Below, one piece after another: positions 1 to 12,789 of a DNA stretch of 64,000 nt. The stretch's first letter is position 1; every line of letters begins with the position of its first letter. Source of the stretch: Chlamydomonas reinhardtii (taxonomy: Eukaryota; Chlorophyta; Chlorophyceae; Chlamydomonadales; Chlamydomonadaceae). A program made the translations under genes and the position numbers. The stretch is taken from contig NC_057012.1 in the NCBI RefSeq assembly GCF_000002595.2, positions 186,001-250,000 of the forward strand. Direction: 5' to 3'. Below the pieces are notes generated by a model. That model was not told where the DNA came from. It saw nothing but the letters and a program-made list of their open reading frames with translations, and did no database searches.

Positions 1-2400
1 CAAAGCCCCACCGCCAAGTAACACCCCTCATCTCGTTTAGGTCTTTTGGCGGCAGCGCCAACGCAAAACAAGGCACGACAGGCCAGTGGTCTGCCGACAG
101 CCCCATCAAACGCAAGCACCACACAAATATCACGTCCGAAGACGATGGCTGGCGTCAGAGACGCGCAATGTCTTGGCCCGAAGGCCCATGTCTGATAGTC
201 TGTGCCGAGGCACAACTGGAACCGGAAGCCTAGCCGAAACACCACCAAGCCACAGCACACCACAGCCCCTCGCAAAGGGCGCACCACCCACCATCCGTCC
301 AACCAACGACCCAGGCCGACCCTCCACACAAGCCCCAGCGGCACTCGGAGACGAGAAGAGCCAACAGTCGCCCGGGCGCCCGGGCAACAGCCGCCCGTGC
401 ACACACACCCCGAACCCGGGACTACCCGACTGCGGTCACCACGCGCCTACCGGTCCGTGAACCGTATGCTGCGAGCTAAAACCCCCAGGGCTAGAATCTG
501 CAGAGCCAGGAAGACCGCAGACAGAGACGACGGCTGACTGGGCGCCACGAGGAAAGGCGCCGAGGAGCACACAGGCGAGGCACCGATGCGCCAGCCGTTG
601 CGCCGGGCCAAGGGCGACCACGAGGGCTACCCACTACCTGCAAACACAGAAACCACTGACAACACAACACCGAAGAACTCATGCGACCAGCCGCCCGCGG
701 GCCGCCATGGAACTTCGAACCCAAAGCTCGGCGCTGAGCGCCTGTCTGAACCCCAACCCTGTCTGAACCAATCTGATAAAAGCGCCCGGAACAGGCGACA
801 AAAATTTGGAAACGAAAGCCAAGGTCGACAACTAAGATGTTGTGCGCCCCCACGCGAGCAAAGGCTCGCGGGCTAGGGGTTGAGCCCTAGAGGCTACGTT
901 TATGGTAACTAAGATGCGAATTACAATTGAAGGGACAGTCCGACAAGCGGGGGTACACTGTACCCACGCCGCGAGGGACCGTCTCCGGCCCAGAGAGAAA
1001 CACCCACCCCCTGGTTGACTGCCGACCTTCATAGCGTTACGCGCATGAGTCGAAGCCAAGCCGAAGCCCGCCAAAGCCCCACCGCCACGTAACACCCCTC
1101 ATCTCGTTTAGGTCTTTTGGCGGCAGCGCCAACGCAAAACAACTAAGATGATTGCGACATTACAAAGAAGGGACAGTCCGACCAAGCAAGGGCGCCCCGC
1201 ACCCAGGTCAAGAGGGACCATCTCCGGCCCGAAGGGAAACCACCCTCCCCCCAGTTGGCTACCGACCTTCGACAACCGTGCAATAGGTCTTCGCATAAAG
1301 CGTGTCTCGGGTGCAACACTCATGAGTCGAAGCCAAGCCTAAGCCCGCCAAAGCCCCACATCCTGCGGCAACCCGTGTCTGCGCATGAAGCGCTGTCTAC
1401 AGCACCCGACGCTAAACCAGGTACACCGGGCATGTAGTCCAGCGACGCCTAATCAAACGCAAAGCACTGCTCGTATCTGGTGCCAGGTGGCACAGCATGT
1501 CCCAGCCCGAAGGCACATCTGCAGGGCAGTGCCCCAAATTCGCGAGCGTGCCGAGGCACATTCTGGTCCCAGCCCGAAGGCTCAACACGGGGCAACGCCC
1601 CAAACCGCCTGTATGTCGGTGCCGAAGGCACGGTCTGGAGTCTGAAATCAGCCCGAAGGCTCACAAACGGCAGGCAACACCAGAAGCCGACGCAAGAACC
1701 AACATACCCGGCATGCCAACACCCAACATCACAGTCACCAGCAATAACGGAGCGCCAACGTTATCTCTGGACGAAGGCCTCATGCTCCTTGTCGACGCCA
1801 GCTCCTGATTCGAAGGGGCCATCACAAACCGAAATGCGGCCAGCCGGCCCCTACAACGCCGCAGCACCAGTGCCAGCGAAGCTCCCCCGTCAATCTCTGG
1901 GACGAGGGTCTCTGGGCTCCGAAGACGCCGGCACCCGCGAAGGAGAGGCCCAGAGATGGTTGCGATATTACAAAGAAGGGACAATCCGACCAAGCAAGGG
2001 TGCCCGGGCACCCAGGTCAAGAGGGACCATCTCCGGCCCGAAAGGAAACCACCCTCCCCCCAGTTGGCTACCGACCTTCCACAACCGTGCAACAGGTCTT
2101 CGCGTAATGCGTGTCCCGGCAGCTGCACAGCGAGTCGAAGCTAAGCCCAAGCCCGCCAAAGCCCCACCAACGTACAGCAAACCGCACTAGCGCACGAGGC
2201 GCAATCAAACCGGCGAGGCGTCAACGCAGGTACACCGGGCACGTAGTCCGGCGACGCCCACGTCGACGCCCCACACCCACAGCGCACACACCAGAGGCAC
2301 ACCGCTCCCACCACCCACGAGCAAATTAAGGCGAGGGGGGCGGGGAGCCCACATCATCAGGCAACACTAGCAGCACACAGTCACCCGCACCCCGCGAGAG
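1..2400 (-). mobile_element. Nest of LINE 3' tails (5'-truncated copies)
   Basis: At least four truncated copies of one non-LTR retrotransposon family lie head to tail, with 3' ends pointing left. Tails begin near 903, 1141 and 1956; a further copy covers 1 to about 840 and its tail lies outside the window. Each tail, read on the minus strand, ends in a GTCCCTTCTTTGTAAT-like motif followed by TCGCAAC and CATC. Behind it comes a shared block that includes a short stretch rich in AAGCC/GGCTT. The same block recurs in the opposite orientation at 43.0-43.3 kb. No long open frame survives. Short GC hairpins of the type TCCCAGCCCGAAGGC recur at 1495-1660. The family assignment rests on the repeated 3' ends and their resemblance to the tails of the LINE copies with reverse transcriptase at 32-34 kb; the class is fairly sure, the copy borders are approximate. 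Confidence 0.6.
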
Positions 2401-2549
2401 GAACGGATGGTGCGCAGGCACCGTGGCCCAGGCTTTCGGGCGGAGGCCGAGACTGACATATGATTGCAGCCGGCCCCAGAAATCAGAGATGCTGAAAACT
2501 AGGGTTACAATTCCGACTGAGTCGGCGACCCCGGGTCAGCGCCGAAAAG
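2401..2549. other. Unassigned spacer
   Basis: This stretch lies between the LINE tails and dispersed repeat A. No coding region or known repeat is visible. Confidence 0.4.
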
Positions 2550-3465
2550 ATGTTTTATCATTTTCAGCGCAGTGCCGGCGAGATAGTGCCGCCCGAACAG
2601 ATGTCTAGGTAGCTATTCGCAGCCCGCAGGTTCATGGCTCAACAGATTTAGCAGAATGCGCACAGAGAAAAAAGGCGCGAGACGGGGTGTCTGAATACCG
2701 CGTCATTACTCGGCAGACCTACTGCGCTGTCATCATTGTATCATGAAAGCCCTAAATTCATTGACGCGAGCAGGGAAATATGCACAGGGAAAAAAGGTGC
2801 AACATGGGGTCTCTTGTTTCTGCAGCTTTGCCCTGATCAGATACAACAATAGATGCATGATAACATGAAAGGCACAATCCTTTAATGGGGCAGCGCTAGC
2901 TCGCTTGCGGGGCAAGCGCTTTGCAAGCGCTGCATGGGCACACGATAGCCTTGCAAAGTAGTCGCGTTACACCATACAATATATATCAGGATTTTTACAA
3001 CGAAGAACGCACGCAGAAGGAGGCTGATCAGCGACATGAATAAGGGACAGTTGCTTATTGGCCCCTACATATCAACGGCGAATTAGTGCACAACAACATG
3101 ATCACTTAGCAATTCACGGGGCGACATCACGGATACGGCTACGACCCGCCGACAACCGCTTCGTCGCTGGTCGCCGGTCGCCTGTGTCGGACCCGTTCCG
3201 ACCGGGACTCACCCCCGCGGCACACTAGCGGACCGCCATGCGATCCATGGAGCGTGCCCCTAAGGGAGTCAAGTGACAGGGGACGCAATGTACGGTGTTA
3301 AAATGCCGAGCACGAGAGGAGGCTGGTGTAGAAGTGGCGACTGAAGTCTGTGGTATGATCTGAGTGCCAGAGTCGAAACAAACGTTGGACCAAAGGTACT
3401 GCGGATGCTGGCGTGCGCACAACCTCCCGGACCGGTGACCGGGTCGGGGTCGGGGTCGGGGTCGA

Positions 3466-3508
<43 letters not shown>

Positions 3509-4660
3509 ATCGCCCATCGGGTCTGGGGAAATGGGATCCAAGGGACGCAAAATCGCTTGTTTTCGCCCGCGCAGCTTCTAAATACTTACGTATTTATTTA
3601 ATATTAATAGCTGGGCCAACGCCCTGTGAAATTGCGAGGGCGCGCGCGGACTTCCCCCCGCGTGCCCGCAGCTCGGCCCCGCACCCTGCCGACCCCCCCC
3701 CCAGCACCAAAACCCGTCATACCGTCCCCCACCGCGAGATACAGACTCTACTATATAAGTAATATGTGATCTGGGTGCCGGTGCTGGGGGGTTGGGGCTG
3801 TGCGCTGACGGTTGGACGTCGCGAAGTAAGTTCAAGTTCGCCCTTGCGGCGAAACCGTTCAGCCTTACACGTTTTGCAAATATAATAATAACAGAGTCTC
3901 AGCTTCATAGGTCTCACGTTATGGGGCAGCCAGCACGGCACTAATAAGGACAGGTGCTCGCGCTCGCAGCTCACACGCCTACGGGCCTCTTGACAGATAC
4001 ATAAGTGCTGATGTTGAAGCAATCTACGTATCTGTTAGTTAACTTGGACCAGCGCCAGCCTGTGCGATGAAATCGGCCTCAGAATTGTCTTTCTTGAGGC
4101 ATCGGACTCCATTCTATGCGTTAGAGTGCGCGAAATATGGTTTAGCCTCAGTTACTTTCGCGATCGAGGTTCCCTGACTCGAGTCGGGTATCGGAACTTT
4201 GTCGCTGGGGCCTCTTCTACCTTGTGTACAATTGCTTCGTGTAATGGATGGCTTAAATAATGGCTGTGTGCAGTCGGCGGGGGCCGGGAACGTGTGTTTA
4301 CCAACTTGACAGGGGCCCCCCCTTTCTGAAACGTGTAGGTGCGCCGCGCCCCCTGCGGGGGCCGGGGCACGCCAACCTCGCCTGTCACCTCCCTCGTCAC
4401 CTTCCCTGGCCAGAACCGCGTTGTTGCCGCCGGCAACCTGCCGCCTGAAGACGTTGCCAGATAACTTTTCACGGCCTCAAAAGCATCAGATTTATGCTGC
4501 ATAATTAATGCTTGCTTCCCCCCGCCCGCCCCCCCCCCCGGCCACTGCACGGCGCATTCCGTGCCCAAGCTGCACGCCCGCTTCTGAACGTGCTGGACCC
4601 GCCACCTGTCACCATGGCTGATTACAAAAGCAAAAACAGCATCACCGGGACCGAGATAGT
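2550..4660. mobile_element. Dispersed repeat A, long form (unclassified)
   Basis: Positions 2550-3225 and 4378-4660 match 27741-28420 and 28423-28706 at clearly recognisable identity. In this copy the two matching blocks are separated by about 1.15 kb, while in the copy at 27.7 kb they are directly joined. This fits a DNA transposon and its internally deleted derivative, or an insertion into this copy. On the minus strand a 183-codon frame (4152-4703) spans the right block and shows a run with GDRWRVQHV and FWPGKVT that is also readable in the other copy. I do not recognise the protein. No clear terminal inverted repeats were found. Confidence 0.5.
3439..3512 (+). repeat. GGGGTC hexamer tandem repeat
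   Basis: About eleven copies of a GGGGTC unit with one GAGGTC and one GGGATC variant. It lies within the part of repeat A that is absent from the second copy. The short Asp-Pro or Gly-Val frames it creates are not genes. Confidence 0.9.
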
Positions 4661-5410
4661 TGCGCGCTTGCGTGCTTGGTTTGTCCCCTCTGTAACACCG
4701 CAATCATAACCTGCTGACATGTTGGCGGTGCACGACGGTTGCAAGAAGTGCACGACGTATATGAGCGGGGTGGTTACGGCACCCGCATTCACGAGGAATG
4801 CGCACGTATTGCTAGAGTGAGGCCCCAAGAAAAAGCTACGGCTGCGCGCTGCCTTATGACTGGGCAGCTGCTTCGCGGGCTACGGGGGCGCCCTGCAGTG
4901 ATAAGGTCACCGCCCCGCCCCCGCCACCCTAGCGCGTGGGAAAATCGGAGCCGTTCAGAGCCTGTGCAGATCCCTCCAGAGGCTTAGCGGCTCTGAAGTA
5001 GCCTGTGTCAGGAATGCCAGACCACCTGACCTCAATGCAGCAGGAAGCCGCTGTCTAGCTCTGGCTGCCTGCGAAGCAGCTGCAGGAGGACCTGAGCCCC
5101 AATGCCTACCGTAAATTCAGGAAGGGCGTAAAATAAACTCTCAACACTGGGCACGCACACACGCAAGCATGGCGACAGGTCAGAATACTGCAGTGCTCGG
5201 CTGCTTTTTGTGAGGGGCTGACGCAACCAGGGTTGCACAATACGCAGGGCTCATATCTTCCTGGAGGGGTCCCGGGGGAAGTAGAAAGATTGAGATCAAG
5301 GCTGGTCTTTCCTGGAAGATCTCGTCTGCTCAGGCGTGTGCATTCCATCTTTCTCACGGCACCTGAGAGCCCAAAAAGTGCCATTTTGCGCGTTTTGACG
5401 ACTAGGATAG
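4661..5410. other. Intergenic, upstream of the 5.4 kb gene
   Basis: About 750 bases with no coding signature that I can support. It must contain the promoter and 5' leader of the gene starting at 5411, but no clear TATA box stands out. Confidence 0.4.
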
Positions 5411-6150
5411 ATGAGTACGTCCGGTAGCGGCTTCGCGGCTCCGGGGGCCGCAGAACAGCAGGTGCGGCCCCGCCTCTCCGGTGTGCGCCCTCCGGTCGTG
5501 CGAACGAAGCCTACCAGCCTGTGTGATGCAGCATGGAAGGTCGCACACGACTAAAAGGCTGTCCCCGACCCCGCGTATCAGGATTCGACGACGAGTGTCT
5601 CGAAGGAGGAGCTGGCGCGCCAGCTGGAGGCCACGGCCAACCGGGTGCGGCGCGAAGAGAGACGCAAGGTATGGAGCAGCCAGGATGGCGCACTGCCGGT
5701 GTGCTTACTTAGGGCCTGTGGCCGCTGACATCGCTAGGGCGGTCGCGTTGTCACTCTCCCCGTTGCCTTTGTCTGCTGCGTGGTCCTTTGCTGAACAGGT
5801 AGCCTGGATTTGGACGTCCTTGATGCTGCTGCTAATCTGCGTCATGTTCGTTATGGGCCACCGATAAGGTATTCCCCGCTCAACAGTTCTTTGCGTTGTA
5901 CAACCAGCTGGAGCTGGCATTCATTTGGGCGATGGTCGCCATCAGCATTGTCGTAGTGTACGCCGTGAAGCTGACGGAGATGCTGGGCTACGTGCCCACG
6001 TTTATGGCAGCCGGGCACCTCACCGCTGCGGCTGAGATGGCGCAGGACAAGAGGGCATTTGTGGTCCGCTGGTGGCTGAAGCACCTCATGCTGCGCCTTC
6101 GCCGGTGCGGCAGGCAGATGGTGCGCCGGGCGCAGTGGCGCAGCAAGTGA
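5411..6150 (+). CDS. Small two-span membrane protein, frame slipped
   Basis: Three exons fit by splice sites and phase: 5411-5461, 5582-5668 and 5799-6150. The predicted protein is about 160 residues. It has a Ser/Ala/Gln-rich start, a charged helical stretch likely to form a coiled coil (SKEELARQLEATANRVRREE), a first membrane span (WIWTSLMLLLICVMFVM), a loop, a second span (LAFIWAMVAISIVVVYAV) and a basic C-terminus rich in Arg and Trp. Exon 3 is one base too long: frame one runs through span 1 to a TAA at 5865, and span 2 continues in another frame. The overlap is at a GGG run (5855-5857), so one extra G would explain it. This may be a sequencing error, a strain allele or an early pseudogene. 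A TGTAA signal lies near 6424. I do not recognise the family. Confidence 0.6.
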
Positions 6151-7238
6151 CACCCGGGCAGGAGGCAGGAGGCGTGGCAGGAGGCTGTTGTGTAGATGCT
6201 GGACGTGAGACAGCCAAGGCCTAGGCTGGGGGTATAGGCCTGTACGCCCCACTCCCTTAAGTATAACAAGAGTGTTTGTCGCTCTCCATTCAGCAGGGTG
6301 ACATGATTAAGGGTCACCCAGGGTTTCAGTTTGGCGTGTCTTCCCAAATTGGACAGGTACGGGAACGAAATATGTGTGTCGAACCTGTGTGCCGTGTAGC
6401 CATGTAGCGGCTTAGTAGCTTAGTGTAATGCGGAAGTCGGCCTGAAGGCTGGTCGGAGGGGTTACGTTTCAGTGTGCAAGCAGTCTTTTAGTGTGTGCTC
6501 TTTCCTTCTGTGATTGGGCCGTGGTGCAGCGCCACACCCCTGGTGTACAAGTGTCTTAAGTGGTAGTCTCGGTGGTGTTGCGTGTCGGTTACCCCTGCCA
6601 AACCAGGCACTGCCGTCGCGTCCGGAACGGTTGGGCCGCTACGCTAAGTCAGGCATGTGTTTGCTGTGTGTAAGGAGTTTGGTAAGGCGTTTCCTATCGC
6701 CGTGACCTCGGGCTGCACGCTGGGCTTGGGCTCAGGCTGCACCTCGGGCTGCACGTGCAGGTGTCATAGTCAGGTCGTGTTCGTGTCTGGCGTGAGCTTA
6801 ATTGTGAATGTCTTATGATGTTGCGACTAAGTTGAAAATGAACTCAGGACGTTTCGAGATAGTCCGGGCGGTGATTGATTGACCAGCTGCATGCCCGCAT
6901 GCCCAGGGAAGACGGACACGCGCCCTGAGGCTAGTGGAGGGGTCGAGGGATTAGCCCCACCCTCAAAAGCATAAAGATTAGAGACGCATAAGCGCATGTT
7001 TGAGTCGATGGGGCGTGTGAGAAAAGGTTGATGTCTGGGACAGGCGTGTTAGTGGCGTGTGGGTTTGACACGGGGTGCCTTCCCCCCCCCCATGCGGTGA
7101 CCACACGTGAGTTGTCTTCCCCTGCTAGCCCGGTTTGACTGCACTCGGTTGGAGGCTGCATGTGTTGACGGTAGGGATTGAACTTGGCGACCGCTAGCGC
7201 AGCACGCGGACCCAATTACTGTCTGTAGGCGACTCATA
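6151..7238. other. 3' UTR and unassigned intergenic DNA
   Basis: Positions 6151 to about 6440 are the likely 3' UTR of the preceding gene, with a TGTAA motif near 6424. The rest shows only short tandem echoes (for example CTCGGGCTGCAC near 6708-6750) and no supported gene. Confidence 0.4.
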
Positions 7239-7275
7239 GTTGAGGTGGATTACGTAATCCAGATTACGTAAGGGC
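7239..7275. repeat. Short palindromic GATTACGTAATC cluster
   Basis: Two adjacent GATTACGTAA words, one of them a perfect palindrome (GGATTACGTAATCC). It could be the footprint or end of a small element, or a bZIP-like site since TACGTA is its core. Nothing else nearby decides between these. Confidence 0.35.
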
Positions 7276-8255
7276 GTGTGCCACGTTGCGCAGGGGTTAC
7301 GTAAGCGCCTGCATTACGTTGCGGCCCTGCATGGGGATTGTACGACGTAATGAGGGTCGTACGACGGAATGGGGCACCCGGCTAGAGTGTTTAGGCAGCG
7401 GTCCGGTTGTATTGGACCATATTGGACCATAGCACCGGGTGTTGAGCAGACGCCCCATACCTGCCAACCATCCCCAGGTCACCTGACTCTGAGCTAACGA
7501 ACACCCCTGCAATTGTAACGGCATACGGTTGACTTAACTGTCCCGTGCCACTCAACAACCGGCTATACGCGGTTGGCAGCAACTCTGGGCGCAGCGACCA
7601 AGTCCCCAGCGCCTTTCCCCTGACTCGCCAGCCAGCCACGATTCGTGTCAGCTACCCTTACTTCCCTCACTCAACCCCCCCTGCAGTCCCCCTCCAGTCC
7701 AAGACTCCCCTTTCTGCTAAGATCAGACCCCACGGCGACGCAGACGCCAGTACCTTAGTCGCCACAGCATCGGATCAGCGGCGTCACCTTAGGCCACAGC
7801 CCCACGCCCACCTTAGATTCCGCTGCGGTACCTTGCACTCCCCAGCACTTTCAGCCATCAGCCGTTCCCCCCTTAAGCGAATTCCCCGTCTCCACACTAT
7901 CCACAAACCCTAACAGTCTCGGTACTTGATTCCAGACTCCAACTCAGCAGTGCAGCATACTCTGTGGTCGGCAGGAGAACCCGTGGTCACAGCACTGGTG
8001 CGCGTCTTCATACGTTCCCAGTGTGCCCCCAGCGACATCAGACGGTTCTAGGGCAGGCCCCGTTCCCCGAAGTTAGGCGTCAGGGCAGTCGCACGACTAC
8101 TTAAAACGCGAAATTTTTGGGCGTGCCCCAAGCATGCCTGCATGCGGATGGGGCCTGAACTTCACTCTCAGCGAAAAGCAATCAATTATAAATTATTCTT
8201 TCTACCGATCGCTTTATCGACGGTATCCCTTCTATTCATGTTACCATGAACTGAG
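7276..8255. other. Unassigned intergenic DNA
   Basis: No convincing gene. The plus-strand frame at 7545-7913 is C-rich and lacks codon structure or motifs. A pair of TATTGGACCA words occurs near 7410-7430. Confidence 0.35.
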
Positions 8256-8335
8256 GAGGTTTTCGCCGAGTTCCCTCCGAGTTTCCTCCGAGTTTCCCCT
8301 GAGTTTCCTCCGAGTTTCCGTTGAGTTTCTGTGCC
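8256..8335 (+). repeat. GAGTTTCCTCC minisatellite
   Basis: About six imperfect copies of an 11-13 base unit around CCGAGTTTCCT. The repeat makes an Arg/Glu-rich frame on the minus strand that should not be called a gene. Confidence 0.8.
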
Positions 8336-8699
8336 TCGCTCCTTTCGCCCCACAGCGCGGCGCCGCCCCCGCCGCGCCAGTTTCAGTGCAGCCCCGTTTC
8401 ACTACACGTGTGCAGCACACGCGGCGGGGGTCGGCTGGCGCCAACCCCCGGAAAAAGTGCAGCCCCATGCATCCCATCTGAGTTTACACGCAGCTCACAC
8501 GAGGCTTCCCAAACGACACCGCGCGCAGCTACCAGCTCCCACTCGTACAGCTACCCGACTCGCGCCAACGACCTGTGTTCATACCCCTGGCTCGGCAGCT
8601 TCCCAACCGGCCCTCCGTGCAACTACCAGCTCCCACCCGCGGCAGCTACTGACACCCAATTGCAGCTCCTGTACGGCTGAGGGGGTTGGGGGTGCCGTA

Positions 8700-9702
<1,003 letters not shown>

Positions 9703-9750
9703 ACACAGAGAAAATGCAACAGTATGCAGCAAAGTGTGTGTGTGTGTGTG

Positions 9751-9912
<162 letters not shown>

Positions 9913-10085
9913 GACTCGGGGAATCCGGGTGCGATGGGACAGGGTACGGGACAGGTTGGCGTACTCCCTGACTGTGCAGCATACTCCCATACCCACTTCC
10001 CATACCCCAACAATCATACTTGCAACGTCAAGGCAAGAGTGCGCGGCTGGTATAATAAAGCCGGAGTTACTGCGTGAGTTACTGT

Positions 10086-10534
10086 ACCGAGTACCCGAAC
10101 CTGGTTTGGACGGGGGGTTATCGGACAGCCCTTTGACCTGGTCCCACTTGGGTTCGGGGCCTGGGGACCTCTGGCAGTTTGTTGGGGGCTTTGGCACGCC
10201 CGAGAGTGACGAGGGGTTGGGCTGCCCTACGTGCCGCTCCCCCTAGCCCCTGCCCTACCTCCCGCTGCACCTCCGGTTCCCATGGGGAAATGCAACGACT
10301 GGAGGGAAACTGCATGCACAGCCACCACTCGAACAATATCTTGTCTTCGACCTCCGCCCGCTTTCCCCAATTCAACGCAAGGTTCTACGTGATGATGCCA
10401 TGTTGTCTCTCAAGCAAAGCGGAGTGACAAACCCCCCTGTCTTGGTAGACCGATAAAGACAAACGTTTTTAAGCTGAAGATTGTCACACGTAGTGTGATT
10501 TCACGCACGCTTCACCAACTGGAACTCCGCTTCA
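10086..10534. other. Unassigned intergenic DNA
   Basis: No supported gene or repeat. Short frames here lack motifs and splice logic. Confidence 0.35.
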
Positions 10535-10750
10535 CTCTGACAAGTGTTCCCCGGTCACTGGAAAAGGGGCTGAGCCCCTCCACAGTCTGAGGCCGAACAA
10601 CCTCATCGCCCAGACATAGCCGGGGTCGGTTTCCACAGGCACATAGCCAAACCAGGTGCCTAGCAATCGCGATGCCACAGCAGAGCCAACCGCAGCCAGA
10701 CGTAGCACAGTTGTCAACAGCCGCACTGCTTGTCATGCCGCTACGCATGC
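10535..10750 (-). repeat. Dispersed repeat R3, copy a
   Basis: The reverse complement of 35288-35500, with a diverged third copy near 41920-42090. All three include AAACCGACCCCGGCT, then GCCTCAGACTG, and end in a GC hairpin of the type GGGGCTCAGCCCC. The hairpin near one terminus recalls Helitron 3' ends or a structured RNA end, but I cannot show a CTRR border or a coding partner. Confidence 0.65.
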
Positions 10751-10997
10751 CCTGCCAGCCCCACCGCGGACCGCTACCTAGACACCGCCAGCCGGCTCCT
10801 CAGCCTGCGCGCTTGCGCCGCTTCTTGGGCGGCGCTGCGCTCTCCTCCTCCACGTGGCCTTTCCCGCCCCCTCCGCTACCAAGATGCGCGCACGCGCCCC
10901 CGCTGCTGCCGCCGCCGCCGCTGCCGCCGCCGCACTTTGGCACTTTTTGTCGACGCAGGCAGGCACGGACAGGGGCAATCCTGGGGGGCTTCGTCCC
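10751..10997. other. GC-rich spacer with CCG trinucleotide run
   Basis: It holds a short CCG/CTG-rich stretch (10900-10935). No supported gene. Confidence 0.4.
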
Positions 10998-11275
10998 CCG
11001 CCTTAGAACGGCCCGTCTCACTGGCGTGCTTCGCCCCAACTGCCTTTGCAGGCGTCCTGCGCCCCTCCCGCCCGACTGGCCTTCGTGCCAACCTCCCAAC
11101 TGGCCTTCGCCCCCAACCTTCCGACTGTCCTTCGCCCCCATCCTTTTTTGAGAAGGTTGGGGGCGAAGGCCAGTCGGGAGGTTGGCACGAAGGCCAGTCG
11201 GGCGGGAGGGGCGCAGGACGCCTGCAAAGGCAGTTGGGGCGAAGCACGCCAGGGAGACGGGCCGTTCTAAGGCGG
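10998..11275. repeat. Near-perfect long inverted repeat (hairpin)
   Basis: The left arm (10998-11120) and right arm (11153-11275) are each 123 bases and are reverse complements with only about two mismatches by eye. They are separated by a 32-base loop. Within each arm a CGACTGGCCTTCG-like word recurs about every 25 bases. A transcript from either strand would fold into a long, almost perfect duplex like the long-hairpin miRNA or hpRNA precursors known in Chlamydomonas. It could equally be a foldback transposon. The near absence of compensating decay argues for a recent origin or selection. Confidence 0.85.
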
Positions 11276-11506
11276 CGCGGCTGCGCTCGGGGGGCTCAGC
11301 CCAAAAAACACACAAGATACTGAACCTACTGAACCTACTAACATGCTTTGCTTAACATTGTTTGACTTTGCACATTTGAAACTGGCATCGGGTCTTGTAA
11401 ATCAGAAAGTCGGGATTGGTACTCAAAGCTCAACTTCAGCCTTCAGGTTGCGAGCACTTCAGAAACTTGAACCACTGGGCACAGACTGTGCCCATTATTT
11501 GCCGAA
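11276..11506. other. Intergenic, upstream of the 11.5 kb gene
   Basis: A short GGGCTCAGCCC hairpin lies near 11288-11300, followed by AT-richer DNA and the 5' leader of the next gene. Confidence 0.35.
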
Positions 11507-12789
11507 ATGATAAGGACTGGCGGGTCTCTGCACCCGCGTATCGCAAACGTGCTATGCTTTGCCGCGGGCCTCTTAGTCGCGGTGCTTATGGTTCCTCGTA
11601 GTGGACCAGTGCTTGAGCGCATTGGCTTTGGTACAAGCTCGGCAGGCTTTTATGTGCGCCCAGACGTCAACGAGTTTCAGCGGCTGGGACTGAAGCATGA
11701 CACGGACAAGGTACAGCGACATAACTACCAAACGATCTATGGCAAACTCTTCGAACTGCCGCCGGGTCGCAACCGCACGCGTAAAATGCTTGAGATCGGC
11801 CTCGGTTGCAACATGGATTATGGCCCTGGCCACTCGGCGCGCGTTTGGCGTGAATACATGCCAAATGCAGAGGTGGGTTGGGCAGGGGCAGGGGCAGGGG
11901 CCCAGCACAGGGCAGAGTGCCACGAGCACATCTGCGCGGGAACACGCGTGCACATATCAAGACCCACTATTTTGTCTGCGCAGATCTGGTTTGGCGAGTA
12001 TGACGCAGCGTGCGTTGCCAAGCATCGGGCTCACCTAGACAAGCTAGGTGTGAAGGTGAGTTCGGCCTTTCGAAAACCCGGTTTGATACGGAGTGTCCCT
12101 GGACTCAGCTCTGTACCGTCCCTTCATTTTCTTCACATCCTTGGTGTCTGAGTGCAGTCCTAGTACCCAAGCCCTAGTTATGAGCTACACTGCGGCCTCT
12201 GCACGCAGGCCGTCACTGGCGACCAAGCAGATATTGCGACCCTGAACCGTTGGGTGAAGGAGACAGGCGGCGGCTTCGACTTCATTGTGGATGATGGGGG
12301 ACATTCAAACATGCAGGTGCGCTTGCAGTGCGTATAATGTTATGTTTGCGACGTCACGGGACAATCTGAGTGTGCACAGAAGCACAGAGGCCATCGAATG
12401 TTGTCTTCGGGTCCCGGTGCTGCTGCCTCCTATGTTCTGTTCATACATGTACGATGTATCAGGGCAAGTTGACGTTTGGTCGTGTCGCTCTGCAGATCTA
12501 CAACTCCTTCATCGTTCTGTTTGAGAAGGCCCTCAACCCAGGGGGCATTTTCGTGATCGAGGACTTGTATGTATGCCGCACGCCGTCCTTCATGGATGGT
12601 GATGGTAAACACATCACTCTGGAGGTTATCAAGGACTGGCTGGACGACCTGACCACCTCACACGCTGGCTCCAATGAGGTGCGGGGGCCGCCACCTCGTT
12701 GGCCTCGGCCTGCGGGCATTAAATCCATTGAGTGCGGCTCTCACTGGTGCTCCATCACCAAGTGCTACGCCAATGACCCGTACTGCTGA
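11507..12789 (+). CDS. CmcI/macrocin-type O-methyltransferase, membrane-anchored
   Basis: Four exons join in phase: 11507-11872, 11984-12055, 12209-12316 and 12496-12789, giving 279 residues with GT-AG introns. An N-terminal signal anchor (VLCFAAGLLVAVLMVP) is followed by a class I SAM-dependent methyltransferase domain: EIGLGC is the SAM-binding loop, FIVDDGGHSNM is the acidic active-site strand, and GGIFVIEDLY is the late strand typical of cephalosporin-hydroxylase/macrocin O-methyltransferase relatives. These families methylate hydroxyls on sugars or sugar-bearing substrates. With this anchor the enzyme probably sits in the Golgi or ER with its domain in the lumen. The C-terminus is Cys-rich (four Cys in the last 20 residues), which fits a secretory location. 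The substrate is unknown. The start is the first ATG before the hydrophobic anchor. Confidence 0.88.

Noticed and set aside
1480-1660. Regularly spaced AGCCCGAAGGC words as a CRISPR-like array
   Set aside because: Spacing is irregular, the words are short palindromes inside LINE debris, and the genome is eukaryotic.
4152-4703. 183-codon minus-strand frame as a host gene
   Set aside because: It lies across a dispersed repeat; the second copy of the repeat interrupts it, and no family is recognised.
10998-11275. Hairpin as a transcription terminator
   Set aside because: The arms are 123 bases, far larger than any terminator, and this is eukaryotic nuclear DNA.
12680-12724. A further intron in the last exon of the 11.5 kb gene (GAG|gtgcgg)
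   Set aside because: The frame is open across it and no acceptor nearby gives a better product, so I kept one exon.
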